Part shown: piece after piece, positions 1 to 9,547 of the stretch
Position numbering within the stretch: position 1 is the stretch's first letter
How the letters are laid out: the number at the start of each line of letters is the position of its first letter
Assembly: GCA_036702865.1 (NCBI GenBank)
Contig: DATNQD010000059.1
Coordinates: 1 to 64,000 of the forward strand
Reading direction: 5' to 3'
Source of the DNA: Trichocoleus sp.
GTDB taxonomy: Bacteria; Cyanobacteriota; Cyanobacteriia; Elainellales; Elainellaceae
DNA length: 64,000 bases
Made by a program: the position numbers and the translations under genes
The notes under the pieces: model-generated
Databases searched by the model: none
What the model was told of the DNA's origin: nothing
The model's input: only the letters and a program-made list of their open reading frames with translations

Positions 1-192
1 GCAGCCCATTACCTCCTTGTGTACGCTTCGCCAGCGGTGTTACCAGCGCTGACGCAACACTCAGTATCTGGTGCCTTGCCAAGGCTTCCAGAACTGGGAC
101 TCTCACCCAGTAGACAAAGCCGAGCTTCGCTCGGCGCACTAGCAGCGGAAAAAGTTTGGCTCTACCGCAAAAACGATTGAAGTACTGTTGGC
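1..192. repeat. Structured intergenic repeat or mobile-element remnant, several hairpins
   Basis: No convincing gene is visible here. The stretch is dense in inverted repeats: GCCTT/AAGGC around 73-85, ACTGGG/CCCAGT at 93-111, and GCCGAG-CTTCG-CTCGGC at 119-135, plus a GTGTT/AACAC pair flanking an AGCGCT palindrome near 38-61. The base composition is GC-richer than the following 250 bp. This packing of short hairpins resembles interspersed cyanobacterial repeats or the edge of an insertion element. The family was not identified, and the element may continue left of the window. Confidence 0.35.
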
Positions 193-432
193 TCAATTTC
201 GCTCAATTTTATTAAGAATAATGATTGCTTCCACAACTGATTCTGCATCAACTGCTAACGGTGTAAATCCTGATTTAATTTTGTATTGATGATTTTGTAT
301 TGATGATTTGGTGAACAAAGGGTAAAACTGTTTGTACTCTTTTGCGATTAAAACGGTGAATAGAACAGTAAATAGATTTGAAGATTCAAATTTGTAGTTT
401 GAGAGAACGTTAGCGGCATCTCTCCTGGACAT
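193..432 (-). CDS. Doubtful small ORF, 79 aa, downstream of the LysR gene
   Basis: A 79-codon ATG reading frame begins inside the last codons of the LysR gene. It has no recognisable family. The DNA is AT-rich and carries a perfect 14-bp tandem duplication (278-291 and 292-305); because 14 is not a multiple of three, the duplication shifts the frame within any ORF. That suggests non-coding DNA or a decayed gene. It is listed only because it fills the gap below the LysR gene. Confidence 0.15.
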   Translation of the reverse strand: MSRRDAANVLSNYKFESSNLFTVLFTVLIAKEYKQFYPLFTKSSIQNHQYKIKSGFTPLAVDAESVVEAIIILNKIERN

Positions 433-1306
433 AAAGTCTAATGATTTTCAGAAATTCATGTAAAACAGGTGAAACGTTCTCCGACAGCCATACTACTCCG
501 ACTTCAACTTGCGGAGTTGCACCTTGTAGCGGTTTATAAACAATCCCTGCTCGTTGGAGGTTTTGTAGTGAAGCTGGAACCAGTGCAATTCCCATTTTTG
601 CAGAAACCAGTCCAACAATCGTCTGCATCTGAACCGCCTCCTGCATCACTTTAGGGCTGAAGTTCGCTTGCTGGCAAAAACTCACGATCTGGTCATAAAG
701 ACCAGGCCCAAGGTGGCGCGGAAACAGAATGAAGGATTCATCGGCGAGTGAATTGATGGAGACCGTAGTTTCATTGGCAAGTGAGTGAGTTTCAGGCAAC
801 ACCACGACCATGGGTTCTTGCAGAATCGTTTCTAATTCCAAACGATCGTCCTTCAACGGGGGATGACAAAAGCCAACTTCAATTTGATGATTTTGTAGAG
901 CTTCTTCCTGTTGCGTGGTCGTTAATTCTTGCAATACAAGATTCACTTGCGGAAATTGTTCGCGATATTGAGACAGAATAGCGGGCAAAATGTCGTAAAC
1001 AACAGTACTTGTAAATCCAATAATTAAAGTTCCGGTCTCGCCTCTGCCTGCTCGTTGGGCATCGCTCACTGCCTGTTCCAGTTGATCCAGAATTCGGTAA
1101 GTCGCCCGCAATAAGACTTGCCCTGCCTCTGTTAACTGAACCTGTCGCTTCGTGCGTCGATGGAATAGTTCTACTCCTAATTCTGTTTCCAGCTGTTTGA
1201 TCTGCTGGCTGAGTGGGGGTTGAGCGATGTGTAACCGTTCGGCTGCCCGATTGAAGTGCAGTTCTTCTGCAACCGCTACAAAGTAACGAAGGTGACGCAG
1301 TTCCAT
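410..1306 (-). CDS. LysR-family transcriptional regulator
   Basis: A 298-residue protein with the usual LysR size and layout. The winged helix-turn-helix occupies residues 1-60 (starts MELRHLRYFVAVAEELHF, with AAERLHIAQPPLSQQI as the recognition segment). The effector-binding LysR-substrate fold begins near residue 90 (GTLIIGFTSTVVYDILP). The N-terminal sequence resembles the CatM/BenM/CbbR-like branch. It is divergent from ilvD with about 107 bp between starts, the classic arrangement in which a LysR protein controls itself and the divergent gene; control of ilvD is inferred from position only. The ATG start lacks an obvious ribosome-binding site. The effector is unknown. Confidence 0.9.
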   Translation of the reverse strand: MELRHLRYFVAVAEELHFNRAAERLHIAQPPLSQQIKQLETELGVELFHRRTKRQVQLTEAGQVLLRATYRILDQLEQAVSDAQRAGRGETGTLIIGFTSTVVYDILPAILSQYREQFPQVNLVLQELTTTQQEEALQNHQIEVGFCHPPLKDDRLELETILQEPMVVVLPETHSLANETTVSINSLADESFILFPRHLGPGLYDQIVSFCQQANFSPKVMQEAVQMQTIVGLVSAKMGIALVPASLQNLQRAGIVYKPLQGATPQVEVGVVWLSENVSPVLHEFLKIIRLYVQERCR

Positions 1307-1413
1307 TTTTGATATGTTTTTCGTCTTAAATCCATCAAATCATATATTGGACGTACCTAAAAATGCTTTCTATACTCCAGAAACAATCAAAGCATTCAAC
1401 AAGGACGCAAAGT

Positions 1414-3093
1414 ATGCAGGAGAATTTGAGAAGCCAAAGAATTACCCAAGGATTACAGCGATCGCCCAACCGGGCCCTGCTGCGAGCTGCTGGATTTAAG
1501 GATGCCGATTTTACAAAGCCGATTGTGGGAATTGCGAGTGCTCACAGCACAATTACTCCCTGCAATATGGGAATTGCACCGCTAGCAACAGAAGCCGAAG
1601 CCGGGATTCGAGCAGCAGGTGGAATGCCTCAACTCTTTGGCACGATCACCGTCAGTGACGGCATTTCAATGGGGACTGAAGGCATGAAATATTCCCTTGT
1701 ATCGCGTGATGTGATTGCAGACTCGATCGAGACAGTTTGCAACGCTCAAAGTATGGATGGCGTGCTGGCGATCGGGGGCTGCGATAAAAATATGCCTGGT
1801 GCGATGATTGCGATTGCCCGTCTGAATATTCCAGCAATTTTTGTTTATGGCGGCACAATCAAGCCTGGGTATCTAGAGGGTCAGGATTTGACTTTGGTCA
1901 GTTCTTTTGAAGCCGTTGGACAATATAGTGCGGGCAGAATTGATGAAGCGATGCTCTATGCTGTGGAGCGCAATGCCTGTCCAGGAGCGGGATCCTGTGG
2001 TGGAATGTTTACGGCAAACACGATGTCTGCTGCTTTTGAGGCGATGGGCATGAGTTTAATGTATTCGTCCACAATGTCTACGATCGATGCAGAAAAAGCA
2101 GAGAACACTGCACTGGCAGGAAAAGTATTAGTGGAAGCGATCCGTAAGCAGATCTTGCCACGAGATATTATTACGCGCAAATCGATTGAGAATGCTGTTT
2201 CTGTCGTGATGGCGGTTGGAGGTTCCACCAATGCTGTTTTACATTTTCTGGCGATCGCCCACTCTGCGGGAGTGCCGTGGACGATTGACGACTTTGAACG
2301 CATTCGTGAACGGGTTCCAGTACTGTGTGACCTCAAACCATCGGGGCGCTATGTTGCAACTGACCTTCATGCCGCAGGTGGAATTCCGCAAGTCATGAAA
2401 ATGTTGTTGGCACATGATCTAATTCATGGCGATTGCTTAACAATCACTGGAGAAACGATCGCAGAACGCTTGAAAGACATTCCTGAAGAACCATCTGCCA
2501 ACCAAGATGTGATTCGTTTCTGGAACAATCCCATTTATGCTCAGGGACATTTGGCGATACTGAAGGGTAACCTGGCAACTGAAGGAGCCGTTGCAAAGAT
2601 CACGGGCGTAAAAAAACCTAAAATCACTGGCTCGGCACGGGTGTTTGAATCTGAGGAAGACTGCCTCGATGCCATTCTTGCAGGCAAAATTAACGCAGGA
2701 GATATCATTGTGATTCGTTATGAAGGACCCAAAGGTGGACCTGGGATGCGAGAAATGTTAGCTCCAACTTCAGCCCTGATTGGCGCAGGTCTAGGCAATT
2801 CAGTTGGGCTGATCACAGATGGACGTTTTTCGGGTGGTACGTATGGCATGGTCGTTGGTCACGTTGCACCAGAAGCGTTTGTTGGTGGCACCATTGCCCT
2901 GGTTCAGGAAGGGGATGAAATTACCATTGATGCTCCGGCGCGATCGCTGCATCTGCATGTCTCTGAGGAGGAACTTGAACAGCGACGCAAAGTCTGGCAA
3001 CCACCATCGCTACGCTATACAAGAGGTGTACTGGCAAAGTATGCCAAATTAGTTTCAACGAGTAGCTTGGGTGCGGTGACTGATTTGAGTTAG
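1414..3093 (+). CDS. ilvD: Dihydroxy-acid dehydratase
   Basis: Converts 2,3-dihydroxy-isovalerate and -3-methylvalerate to 2-oxo acids in valine, isoleucine, leucine and pantothenate synthesis (cytosolic, Fe-S dependent). Seen: the IlvD/Edd signature [13 protein letters not shown], the second signature [18 protein letters not shown], the early cysteine in STITPCNMG, and the C-terminal [16 protein letters not shown]. The three cysteines match the cluster ligands of the family. An in-frame start exists at 1363, but the ATG at 1414 has AAGGA at 1401 and gives 559 aa with an N-terminus like other cyanobacterial IlvD proteins, so it is preferred. Divergent from a LysR gene. Confidence 0.96.
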   Translation: MQENLRSQRITQGLQRSPNRALLRAAGFKDADFTKPIVGIASAHSTITPCNMGIAPLATEAEAGIRAAGGMPQLFGTITVSDGISMGTEGMKYSLVSRDVIADSIETVCNAQSMDGVLAIGGCDKNMPGAMIAIARLNIPAIFVYGGTIKPGYLEGQDLTLVSSFEAVGQYSAGRIDEAMLYAVERNACPGAGSCGGMFTANTMSAAFEAMGMSLMYSSTMSTIDAEKAENTALAGKVLVEAIRKQILPRDIITRKSIENAVSVVMAVGGSTNAVLHFLAIAHSAGVPWTIDDFERIRERVPVLCDLKPSGRYVATDLHAAGGIPQVMKMLLAHDLIHGDCLTITGETIAERLKDIPEEPSANQDVIRFWNNPIYAQGHLAILKGNLATEGAVAKITGVKKPKITGSARVFESEEDCLDAILAGKINAGDIIVIRYEGPKGGPGMREMLAPTSALIGAGLGNSVGLITDGRFSGGTYGMVVGHVAPEAFVGGTIALVQEGDEITIDAPARSLHLHVSEEELEQRRKVWQPPSLRYTRGVLAKYAKLVSTSSLGAVTDLS

Positions 3094-3110
3094 GTGAGTG
3101 AGGATTGAAT

Positions 3111-4388
3111 TCAGGTATTTAATCTTGTTCTAAATGCGACCGCAGCACCAATACAAAGAAAACCAGACAGCATCAGCGTATTGGCAGCACCAATTAAACT
3201 TGCAAGATTGCCTGCGAAGAGGCTACCAAACGGTGCCATTCCCATAAACGACATGGTGTAGAAGCTCATAACCCTACCCCGCTTGCTGTCATCAACGAAT
3301 GTTTGCAACAACGTATTTGTAGCAATGGCTTGCAAAATTGAACTCCACCCGATCATGACTAACAACAAGAGTGAGACAATCAGTACCCTGGATATCGAGA
3401 ATAGAATCAAGCTAATTCCAAGTATCAGAGGACTGATGAGCAGAAGCTTGTCTAACCCTTTGATGTTGCGTCGAGAACTACAATAAATTGCAGCTCCTAA
3501 AGCCCCCATTCCAACCGCAGCCAGGAGAAAGCCCAATGTCTCGGACCCCCCCTGTAATACCTCAACGGCAAAGATTGGCAATAAGGATTGATAGGACATA
3601 CCAACAAAACTTACCCAGGCGAGCAGCAGCAAAATCGATCGAATGGTTGCAGATTCAGAGAGATAACGAAACCCGTCCTGTAAATTTCGCCAAAAATTAG
3701 CAGATTGAGTTTGAGTTATTTGCTTGGATGCGATCGTCATGGATAGGAGCGCACAGGTGGAAGCAATATAGCTTATGCTGTCCAACAAAAAGCAGAAACC
3801 TGCACCAGCCCAGGCGATTAATAATCCACCGATTGCTGGCCCAACTAATCGTGCTGCATTTACGAGAGAGGAATTCAGGGCGATCGCATTACTGAGATGT
3901 TCACGTTTGTTGACAACTTCGATAACAAAGGATTGACGAACTGGGACATCTAATCCTCGCATTAAGCCAATCAAGGTATATAGAATAATCAGGACAGGAA
4001 TATTGATCTGGTTGAGAAACGTCAGAATTGTCAGAATTACTGACAACCCCATCCCGATGAGTTGAACAGTAACTAAGAGGCGCTGACGATTCCATCGATC
4101 GGCTAACACGCCTGCAAATGGAGCAAACAAAAACGTTGGAATTTGTCCCAGAAAACCAGCAATTCCCAGTAGCATTGCCGAACCGCTGAGTTGATACACG
4201 AGCCAGGCAATGGCAACTTGAGTCATGAATGTGCCTGCCATTGAAATGAGTTGCCCCATGAAGAACAGGCGATAATTGCGGGATTGTAATGCAGGCAAAA
4301 ATTGCTTGAGATTCAAGCGTATGTCTTGATAATTCACCATTGTAATAAAAGGCTCTCGCTTACCGTCATTTGCCAGTGCAAGAGCCAT
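3111..4388 (-). CDS. MFS transporter, MFS_3/EntS-like exporter family
   Basis: A 425-residue polytopic membrane protein with about 12 hydrophobic segments. The N-terminal half has the MFS loop 2-3 signature in GVLADRWNRQRLL, and the overall sequence (NYRLFFMGQLISMAGTFMTQ, MRGLDVPVRQSFV) is typical of the MFS_3 group that includes the enterobactin exporter EntS and many uncharacterised effluxers. It starts 44 bp after the ABC permease stop and is probably the last gene of the six-gene operon below; an efflux role for a product or by-product of that operon is inferred. A second Met at residue 17 (4340) is an alternative start; neither has a clear ribosome-binding site. Convergent with ilvD, 17 bp apart. 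Confidence 0.85.
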   Translation of the reverse strand: MALALANDGKREPFITMVNYQDIRLNLKQFLPALQSRNYRLFFMGQLISMAGTFMTQVAIAWLVYQLSGSAMLLGIAGFLGQIPTFLFAPFAGVLADRWNRQRLLVTVQLIGMGLSVILTILTFLNQINIPVLIILYTLIGLMRGLDVPVRQSFVIEVVNKREHLSNAIALNSSLVNAARLVGPAIGGLLIAWAGAGFCFLLDSISYIASTCALLSMTIASKQITQTQSANFWRNLQDGFRYLSESATIRSILLLLAWVSFVGMSYQSLLPIFAVEVLQGGSETLGFLLAAVGMGALGAAIYCSSRRNIKGLDKLLLISPLILGISLILFSISRVLIVSLLLLVMIGWSSILQAIATNTLLQTFVDDSKRGRVMSFYTMSFMGMAPFGSLFAGNLASLIGAANTLMLSGFLCIGAAVAFRTRLNT

Positions 4389-4432
4389 ATTTCAGCTTGT
4401 TGATTTTGCTCGTTTGATCAAATGAAATTCGC

Positions 4433-5254
4433 TCAGGTGAGATCAGATTGCTCACGCAATGCGGAACCCTGGTATCCGGTGTGCCATTGCAACCATCTCT
4501 GCTCTAGCATCCGAGCCGCAGAATCGGCTAATTTGCCCAGTAAGGCATAAAGAATGACACAAAGCATGACAATATCAGTTCTCAAGAATTCTCTTGCTTG
4601 TGATGCGAGAAACCCAATCCCTGAGTCTGCGGCAACGGTTTCTGCCACAATGATCGTTACCCAGGTAATGCCGAGCGAATGGCGAAATCCAATCAGAATC
4701 GATGATAGTGCGCCTGGAAAGATGACATGGGAAAACAAATTCCAGGAACGTAATCCGTATATTCTTGCGGCTTCAATCAGCTCTGGATCGACGCTACGAA
4801 CACCATGAAACGTGTTCATATAAATCGGAAAGAATACGCCGATCGACACCAAAAACAATTTTGATTCTTCGTGAATTCCAAACCACAGAATTGCTAACGG
4901 CACCAGCGCAAGGTTTGGAATATTACGCAGCATTTGCATAGAACCATCAAGATAATCCTCTGCGGTACGCGATAGCCCATTCAGAAGTCCCAGTAAGAAA
5001 CCAAATCCGCCACCAACAATAAATCCAGCAACGGCACGCCCAGAACTCACGAGGATGTGATGTAACAATTCACCGCTTTGAATCAGCTCGATTGTTGCAC
5101 TGAGAATACTGGTGGGAGCAGGCATCAGTTCAATTCGCAGCCACCCTAACTGTGCCAAAATTTGCCAAATTATCAGCAGCCCAACCGGAACGATCCAGGG
5201 TTTCGATTGCTGAAATATTCGTCTACCCAATCCTTTTCGTATCGTCATCGCCAT
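4433..5254 (-). CDS. ABC transporter permease, SsuC/TauC/NrtB-like
   Basis: Inner-membrane permease of a nitrate/sulfonate/taurine-class importer. About six hydrophobic helices are visible, and the EAA loop is seen as EAARIYGLRSWNLFSHVIFPGA, which contacts the ATPase. The 273-residue form starting at ATG 5254 lies one base after the stop of the substrate-binding protein; a TTG at 5302 would add 16 residues but overlap that gene. Length and sequence fit SsuC-type alkanesulfonate permeases best, but the substrate cannot be decided from sequence alone. Confidence 0.88.
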   Translation of the reverse strand: MAMTIRKGLGRRIFQQSKPWIVPVGLLIIWQILAQLGWLRIELMPAPTSILSATIELIQSGELLHHILVSSGRAVAGFIVGGGFGFLLGLLNGLSRTAEDYLDGSMQMLRNIPNLALVPLAILWFGIHEESKLFLVSIGVFFPIYMNTFHGVRSVDPELIEAARIYGLRSWNLFSHVIFPGALSSILIGFRHSLGITWVTIIVAETVAADSGIGFLASQAREFLRTDIVMLCVILYALLGKLADSAARMLEQRWLQWHTGYQGSALREQSDLT

Positions 5255-5255
5255 T

Positions 5256-6284
5256 CTACTTGTTGTAAACCCAGTCATCCAATTTGAATTCCGATTTGAC
5301 AATCTTCTGATTCAGCAGAAATTGCTGTGTTTTTCTCAGTCGCTCAACACCGTCACCCGGTAAGGGTTCAGAAGGATATTGGTTCAGCGGTGATGTGAAT
5401 TCTGAAAGTTCGAGCGGTTCATCATTCACCTGGCTTACAAATTGATAGTAGGCTTGAGGTTGGGCTTTGAGTTCACGGGTTGCTCGATCGATCACGCTGT
5501 ACCAGGTTTGCACAAAGTCTGGATGAGCAGCAAGAAATTGTTCAGTCACAGAAGTAACGTTGGAGCCTGTCAGATCAGGATGATTCGCGGCTTCATCAAT
5601 GACCGTGTAATTCTGAGATTTGAGCCGATAAGCCAATGCTGCGGTTGCGGCATACGCATCGATGTCTCCCCGTGACAAAGCAGCTTCGCCTTCGCTATTC
5701 GTGAGGTTGACAATTTTGACTTTACCTTTCAGTCCTGCCTGTTCTAGAAGCCCCACAACGTAACGGTGAGGAATTGCGCCGATCCGCACCCCGATCGTCT
5801 TACGGTTGAGTTGATCCACTGACGTAGGTCCGTTTTTCTTGGCAACAAGATACACGTTAATGCCAACGGTATTTAAATTAATCAAACGTGTTTTCAGACC
5901 ATTCGTTTTACCAACGATCGCGGGCGTATCTCCGTTCATCGAAACATCGAGTTCTCCCGCTGCGACTGCTTCGTTTACACCGGGTCCACTGTCAAATCCA
6001 TAAAACTCGATATCAGCAACACCAATTTTCTGAAACTCATCATCTAAATATCCTTGTTTTTCTGCCCAGCCGATCGGCCCAATGGGTAGTTTGCCGCCAT
6101 CCGCAGCCGTAAATCCAATTCGCAGCGTCGTGGTTGCAGTGGGGGATGTTTCTGTTTGACTTGCTGTATTACCTGTTGCATTCGGATTTGTGCAACCCGC
6201 TGTAATTAGTGTCAGAGATAGCGTAATTCCAGTGGTTAAACTCGATAATCCTTTTCGGGTGAATGATTGCTTCAACGAGGTCAT
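5256..6284 (-). CDS. ABC transporter substrate-binding lipoprotein, SsuA/TauA-like
   Basis: A 342-residue periplasmic binding protein tethered as a lipoprotein: the signal sequence ends in the lipobox LITAGC with the lipidated Cys at about residue 31. The mature part has the NMT1/SsuA-like fold features LRIGFTAADGGKLPIGPIG near the start, DVSMNGDTPAIVG, and KTIGVRIGAIPHRYVVGLLEQ. ATG 6284 has AGGAG nine bases upstream. It lies between the ferredoxin gene (54 bp) and the permease (1 bp). Family members bind aliphatic sulfonates, taurine, nitrate, thiamine precursors or similar; the neighbouring oxidoreductases favour an organosulfur or other oxidisable ligand (inference). Confidence 0.87.
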   Translation of the reverse strand: MTSLKQSFTRKGLSSLTTGITLSLTLITAGCTNPNATGNTASQTETSPTATTTLRIGFTAADGGKLPIGPIGWAEKQGYLDDEFQKIGVADIEFYGFDSGPGVNEAVAAGELDVSMNGDTPAIVGKTNGLKTRLINLNTVGINVYLVAKKNGPTSVDQLNRKTIGVRIGAIPHRYVVGLLEQAGLKGKVKIVNLTNSEGEAALSRGDIDAYAATAALAYRLKSQNYTVIDEAANHPDLTGSNVTSVTEQFLAAHPDFVQTWYSVIDRATRELKAQPQAYYQFVSQVNDEPLELSEFTSPLNQYPSEPLPGDGVERLRKTQQFLLNQKIVKSEFKLDDWVYNK

Positions 6285-6338
6285 GATTCATCTCCTACGC
6301 AGTTTTGCAGTGATGTTTGGAAGTATTGATTTTTTGAA

Positions 6339-6683
6339 TTAACGGTTGTTCATCGCTTCCATAAAACGATGGGTGTAATACGATTTGTCATTTGCAGCGC
6401 CAGGGGTACGTCCATAGCCCCACCCCACAATTTCCCGGTAGCTGCCCATCAGACCAGAAGCGACGATCGCCTCTTCCTCTACGCCTACAGGTTGCTCGGC
6501 ATCGTGCGCTACATAGAGCGCATCAACGGGGCAATAGACTTCGCACATAAAGCAAGTTTGACAATCACTTTGACGAGCAATAACGGGTGGTGCGTCTGGT
6601 ACAGCATCAAAAACATTTGTCGGACAGACGCTAACACATAAATCGCATCCAATACAGCGGGATGCACTAACCAGTTCAATCAC
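6339..6683 (-). CDS. 2x[4Fe-4S] ferredoxin-family protein, AprB-like
   Basis: A 114-residue protein with two classic tetranuclear cluster motifs, CIGCDLCVSVCP (residues ~10-21) and CQTCFMCEVYCP (~41-52), followed by about 60 residues without known motif. The GTG start overlaps the stop of the flavoprotein by four bases (GTGA), implying translational coupling and a two-subunit enzyme. Domain order and partner resemble adenylylsulfate reductase beta subunits or electron-transfer subunits of fumarate-reductase-like enzymes. It presumably passes electrons to or from the FAD subunit. The annotation as AprB itself is not proven. Confidence 0.85.
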   Translation of the reverse strand: MIELVSASRCIGCDLCVSVCPTNVFDAVPDAPPVIARQSDCQTCFMCEVYCPVDALYVAHDAEQPVGVEEEAIVASGLMGSYREIVGWGYGRTPGAANDKSYYTHRFMEAMNNR

Positions 6684-8344
6684 AGGGTTGCAACCTCTCT
6701 AATGAATAAATCTTCTGTAGCAAGCTGTGGCTCTGGTGTCACCCAAATGTGATCCAGTCCATGAGCCACTAAACGATGCGTTTGCTGTGGATCAGTGTGG
6801 GGATAATCCTCGCGTTTGTGCATTCCGCGCGATTCTTTGCGAGCGAGAGCAGTGGCATACATCCAGCGAGCCGTTGCGATCATTGCAGCCGTTTCTCTGG
6901 CTTGAAGTGCTTGTGAATCAGAGGCAGTAAAGCTGCTAATCTCCTGCCACAAGGTATTCAGCCGAGCGAGCGATCCTTGCAAAACAGATTCCGATCGAAA
7001 CAAATTGCGATCGTAAGGAAATACTTCTGCTTGTACAGCTTGAATGAATTCCTGCAGAGTTTGCGTTGTTGATGCAGGCGTCGATCGCAGCGTGGCTCCC
7101 CCTAGTCGGAATGCCGGACGATCGTCCGTATTGCCCAACACCGTAGCGAATTGAGCGGCTGCCTCTCCTGCCCAAGTGCCAGAGGAAATTGCCCAAGCCG
7201 CGTTTAAGCTGCCTCCTCCAGAGGCTCCGCCGCAAACTAACTCACGGGTCGCGGCATCTCCCGCTGCAAACAAACCCGGTACTGAAGTGGCACAAGTTGA
7301 ATCGACAATGCGGATTCCGCCTGTTCCGCGCACCGTTCCTTCCAGCCGTAACGTAATTGGGAATCGTTGCGTAAAGGGATTAATTCCAGCTCGATCGAAC
7401 GGCAAGAAAAAATTGGGTTGTGCCAATCGCATCATTGCTTGCGTGGTTTCATCGGCACGATTGATCTGAGCATAAACGGGTTGCGTTGATAGGGCACGAG
7501 CAATCAGCGGTCTCCCTTTTCCAGCATTGGCTCCTTCAATCGGTGTGCCATCTTCGTGGGTAAACGTTGCCCAACGGTAGAAGGCATTTTTAGTCACAGA
7601 GGCAAATGTCGGCACAATGCCATAAACATTGGAGAATTCCATTCCCGACAGTTCGGCTCCTGCCTCGACTGCCATCAAATACCCGTCGCCCGTTAGCACA
7701 TTACAGCCCAAAGCTTTGCTGAGAAAAGCACAGCCACCCGATGCAATGACAACTGCTCCCGCTTTGATCCACCAGCGATTGATTCCGTCACGCGAAGCGC
7801 GATCGCCCACTTGTCTGCGAATGCCTGCGGCTCCTGCCACTAATCCATCAGCAGAAATTAGCAGTTCTAATGCCGGACTGTGATCGAGAATTTGTACACC
7901 TGCTCGCTTCACCTGCTTTCGCATCAAGCGCATGTATTCGGGACCTTGCAGCGATCGACGATACACCTGTCCCTGATCATCGAGCGGAAATGGATAGCCC
8001 CAGTCCTCCAAGGCATGAAGCCCGGTATAGGTTTGATTCAGAACTCGGCTCATCCAGGTGCGATCGGATAGCCCCTCGTTTCTGGCTTCACGGCTGATCA
8101 CTGCCATTTCTCGCTGCTCTGGATCAGGCGGACTGTACCAAAGCGTATTGCCAGAGGGAGCTGCTGCCCCACTCGCACCACAATATCCCTTATCCACTAA
8201 CGCCACACGCGCACCTTGAGCGGCTGCACTCCAGGCTGCCCAAGTTCCGGCTGGACCCCCACCAATTACCAATACATCAACCGCAAGCGATAAGCCATTT
8301 TCCCGTTCGCTACGCTGATTCAACTGCTCTCTGCGAATAGCCAT
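6680..8344 (-). CDS. FAD-dependent oxidoreductase, fumarate reductase/AprA-like flavoprotein
   Basis: A flavoprotein of about 554 residues. The Rossmann dinucleotide motif VLVIGGGPAGTWAAWSAA is near the N-terminus, and the second FAD-contact region reads VPGLFAAGDAATRELVCGG, followed by the Ser/Gly-rich GGASGGGSLNAAWAISSG typical of the fumarate reductase/succinate dehydrogenase/AprA superfamily. A C-terminal helical domain (residues ~440-530, with ARWMYATALARKESRGMH) matches the capping region of these enzymes. A GTG at 8371 gives nine extra residues; ATG 8344 is chosen without a strong ribosome-binding site. Translationally coupled to the ferredoxin. Its place inside an ABC-importer operon suggests redox processing of the imported compound. 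Confidence 0.85.
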   Translation of the reverse strand: MAIRREQLNQRSERENGLSLAVDVLVIGGGPAGTWAAWSAAAQGARVALVDKGYCGASGAAAPSGNTLWYSPPDPEQREMAVISREARNEGLSDRTWMSRVLNQTYTGLHALEDWGYPFPLDDQGQVYRRSLQGPEYMRLMRKQVKRAGVQILDHSPALELLISADGLVAGAAGIRRQVGDRASRDGINRWWIKAGAVVIASGGCAFLSKALGCNVLTGDGYLMAVEAGAELSGMEFSNVYGIVPTFASVTKNAFYRWATFTHEDGTPIEGANAGKGRPLIARALSTQPVYAQINRADETTQAMMRLAQPNFFLPFDRAGINPFTQRFPITLRLEGTVRGTGGIRIVDSTCATSVPGLFAAGDAATRELVCGGASGGGSLNAAWAISSGTWAGEAAAQFATVLGNTDDRPAFRLGGATLRSTPASTTQTLQEFIQAVQAEVFPYDRNLFRSESVLQGSLARLNTLWQEISSFTASDSQALQARETAAMIATARWMYATALARKESRGMHKREDYPHTDPQQTHRLVAHGLDHIWVTPEPQLATEDLFIREVATL

Positions 8345-8434
8345 ATTTTGATTCAACCGTTCCTTCTGCACAAATTGCCTTTAACCGATTTGCAGAGACG
8401 TGCTGCATTTTTGAGTTTCTAGATTTTTGAGTTT

Positions 8435-9238
8435 CTAGGTATAAACAATCGCGTTAGAAGCAGTCATTGCTGGTTCGATCGATTGCGTCGGTAAATCAAT
8501 TCCCTTTTGCATGACTCGTTCAAGAATGTGTTGCACGATCGCATTAAAGTCAGGGCTACTGGGGTGACGCGGACGCGGCAAAGTAACGGGAATGTTCAGA
8601 ACAATCTCACCATGTTCAATAAGGATGACTCGATCGCCCAACAACACTGCTTCTGGAATATCGTGCGTTACCAGCAGTGAGGTAAATTGCTGCGTTTGCC
8701 ACAACTGTTCGACCAAGCGTTGCATTTCCAGCCGAGTTAATGCATCCAGGGCACTCAATGGCTCATCCAATAACAGCATTGAAGGTTCGCTGACCAAAGC
8801 TCTTGCTAATGCCACCCGTTGCCGCTGCCCGCCCGATAGAAATGAAGGGTATTCGTGCAGCTTTTCACCGAGTCCGACCTGATGCAACATGTGCTCAGCC
8901 CGTTTCAGCCAATCTTTTCGCTGGTGAAACAATCCGATCCCCACATTGTCGATCACCCGTTTCCAGGGAAAAAGGCGGGCATTCTGAAACATGACGCGAG
9001 TCTTTGTGCCCAAGTCCTGGATCAAATCGCCGTCTAAAAAAATCTTGCCCTGCGAAGGTCTCTCCAGACCTGCAAGTAATCGCAGCAGCGTACTTTTACC
9101 ACAGCCACTCTGACCCACGATCGCCACAAATTCTCCTGGTTTCACCTCCAGATCAATGCCAGATAGCACTCGATTAATGCCGTAACGCTTACCCAGTCCT
9201 TGGATTTGCAAGTGACTGCCGTAGGTAATGCGTTTCAT
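8435..9238 (-). CDS. ABC transporter ATP-binding protein, SsuB/TauB-like
   Basis: Cytoplasmic ATPase of the importer. Walker [11 protein letters not shown]-loop region [14 protein letters not shown], signature [15 protein letters not shown], Walker [14 protein letters not shown] and switch [13 protein letters not shown] are all intact. The LFPWK after the Q-loop is characteristic of the nitrate/sulfonate/taurine subgroup. ATG 9238 has AGGAG nine bases upstream; the in-frame GTG at 9244 would sit too close to that site. First gene of the six-gene operon (ATPase, flavoprotein, ferredoxin, binding protein, permease, MFS). Confidence 0.92.
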   Translation of the reverse strand: MKRITYGSHLQIQGLGKRYGINRVLSGIDLEVKPGEFVAIVGQSGCGKSTLLRLLAGLERPSQGKIFLDGDLIQDLGTKTRVMFQNARLFPWKRVIDNVGIGLFHQRKDWLKRAEHMLHQVGLGEKLHEYPSFLSGGQRQRVALARALVSEPSMLLLDEPLSALDALTRLEMQRLVEQLWQTQQFTSLLVTHDIPEAVLLGDRVILIEHGEIVLNIPVTLPRPRHPSSPDFNAIVQHILERVMQKGIDLPTQSIEPAMTASNAIVYT

Positions 9239-9266
9239 GGTCACAAACTCCTATTGCGATAGATTT

Positions 9267-9286
9267 GTAAATCGGTTGATTGACGG
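9267..9286. promoter_or_regulatory. Operator-like motif, degenerate copy 3
   Basis: The 20 bases match GTAAATCGGTAGACTAACCG at 16 positions. The site lies about 29 bp upstream of the ATPase gene start, where a bound protein could block transcription or translation initiation. It is weaker than the two upstream copies; a regulator is not known. Confidence 0.4.
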
Positions 9287-9383
9287 GGAGGAAAGCCCGC
9301 TACCGCTTACCAAATCCTGAAACTCTTGAGCAGGGGACTTTAGCAGAGAAAATGAATTGGCTCAAATCCTCCACTCATTTAAT

Positions 9384-9408
9384 GTACGGTAAATCGGTAG
9401 ACTAACCG
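9384..9408. promoter_or_regulatory. Operator-like 25-bp direct repeat, copy 1
   Basis: Twenty-five bases ending in ATCGGTAGACTAACCG recur at 9548-9572 with only two mismatches. The core has inverted ends (CGGT...ACCG), as expected for a dimeric repressor or activator such as a TetR-type protein. Function is inferred from position between divergent genes. Confidence 0.6.
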
Positions 9409-9547
9409 TATATTTACTTTATGGAGCTTTGCATAGTTTTTTTGATAAAGCAAGCCCTGGTTCACAGAACGCAATCCTTCGATTAGAAGGAACTGAACTT
9501 TCCGCTTGAACTTGCCAAAAACTTGTGCGATACTCGCATCTGGTAAA

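Noticed and set aside
1956-2336. 126-codon antisense ORF inside ilvD
   Set aside because: Lies wholly within a strongly conserved gene; no independent evidence of coding.
9421-9540. Search for a riboswitch upstream of the ABC operon or peroxiredoxin gene
   Set aside because: No SAM- or other known aptamer-like conserved pairing was recognised; only the operator-like repeats stand out.
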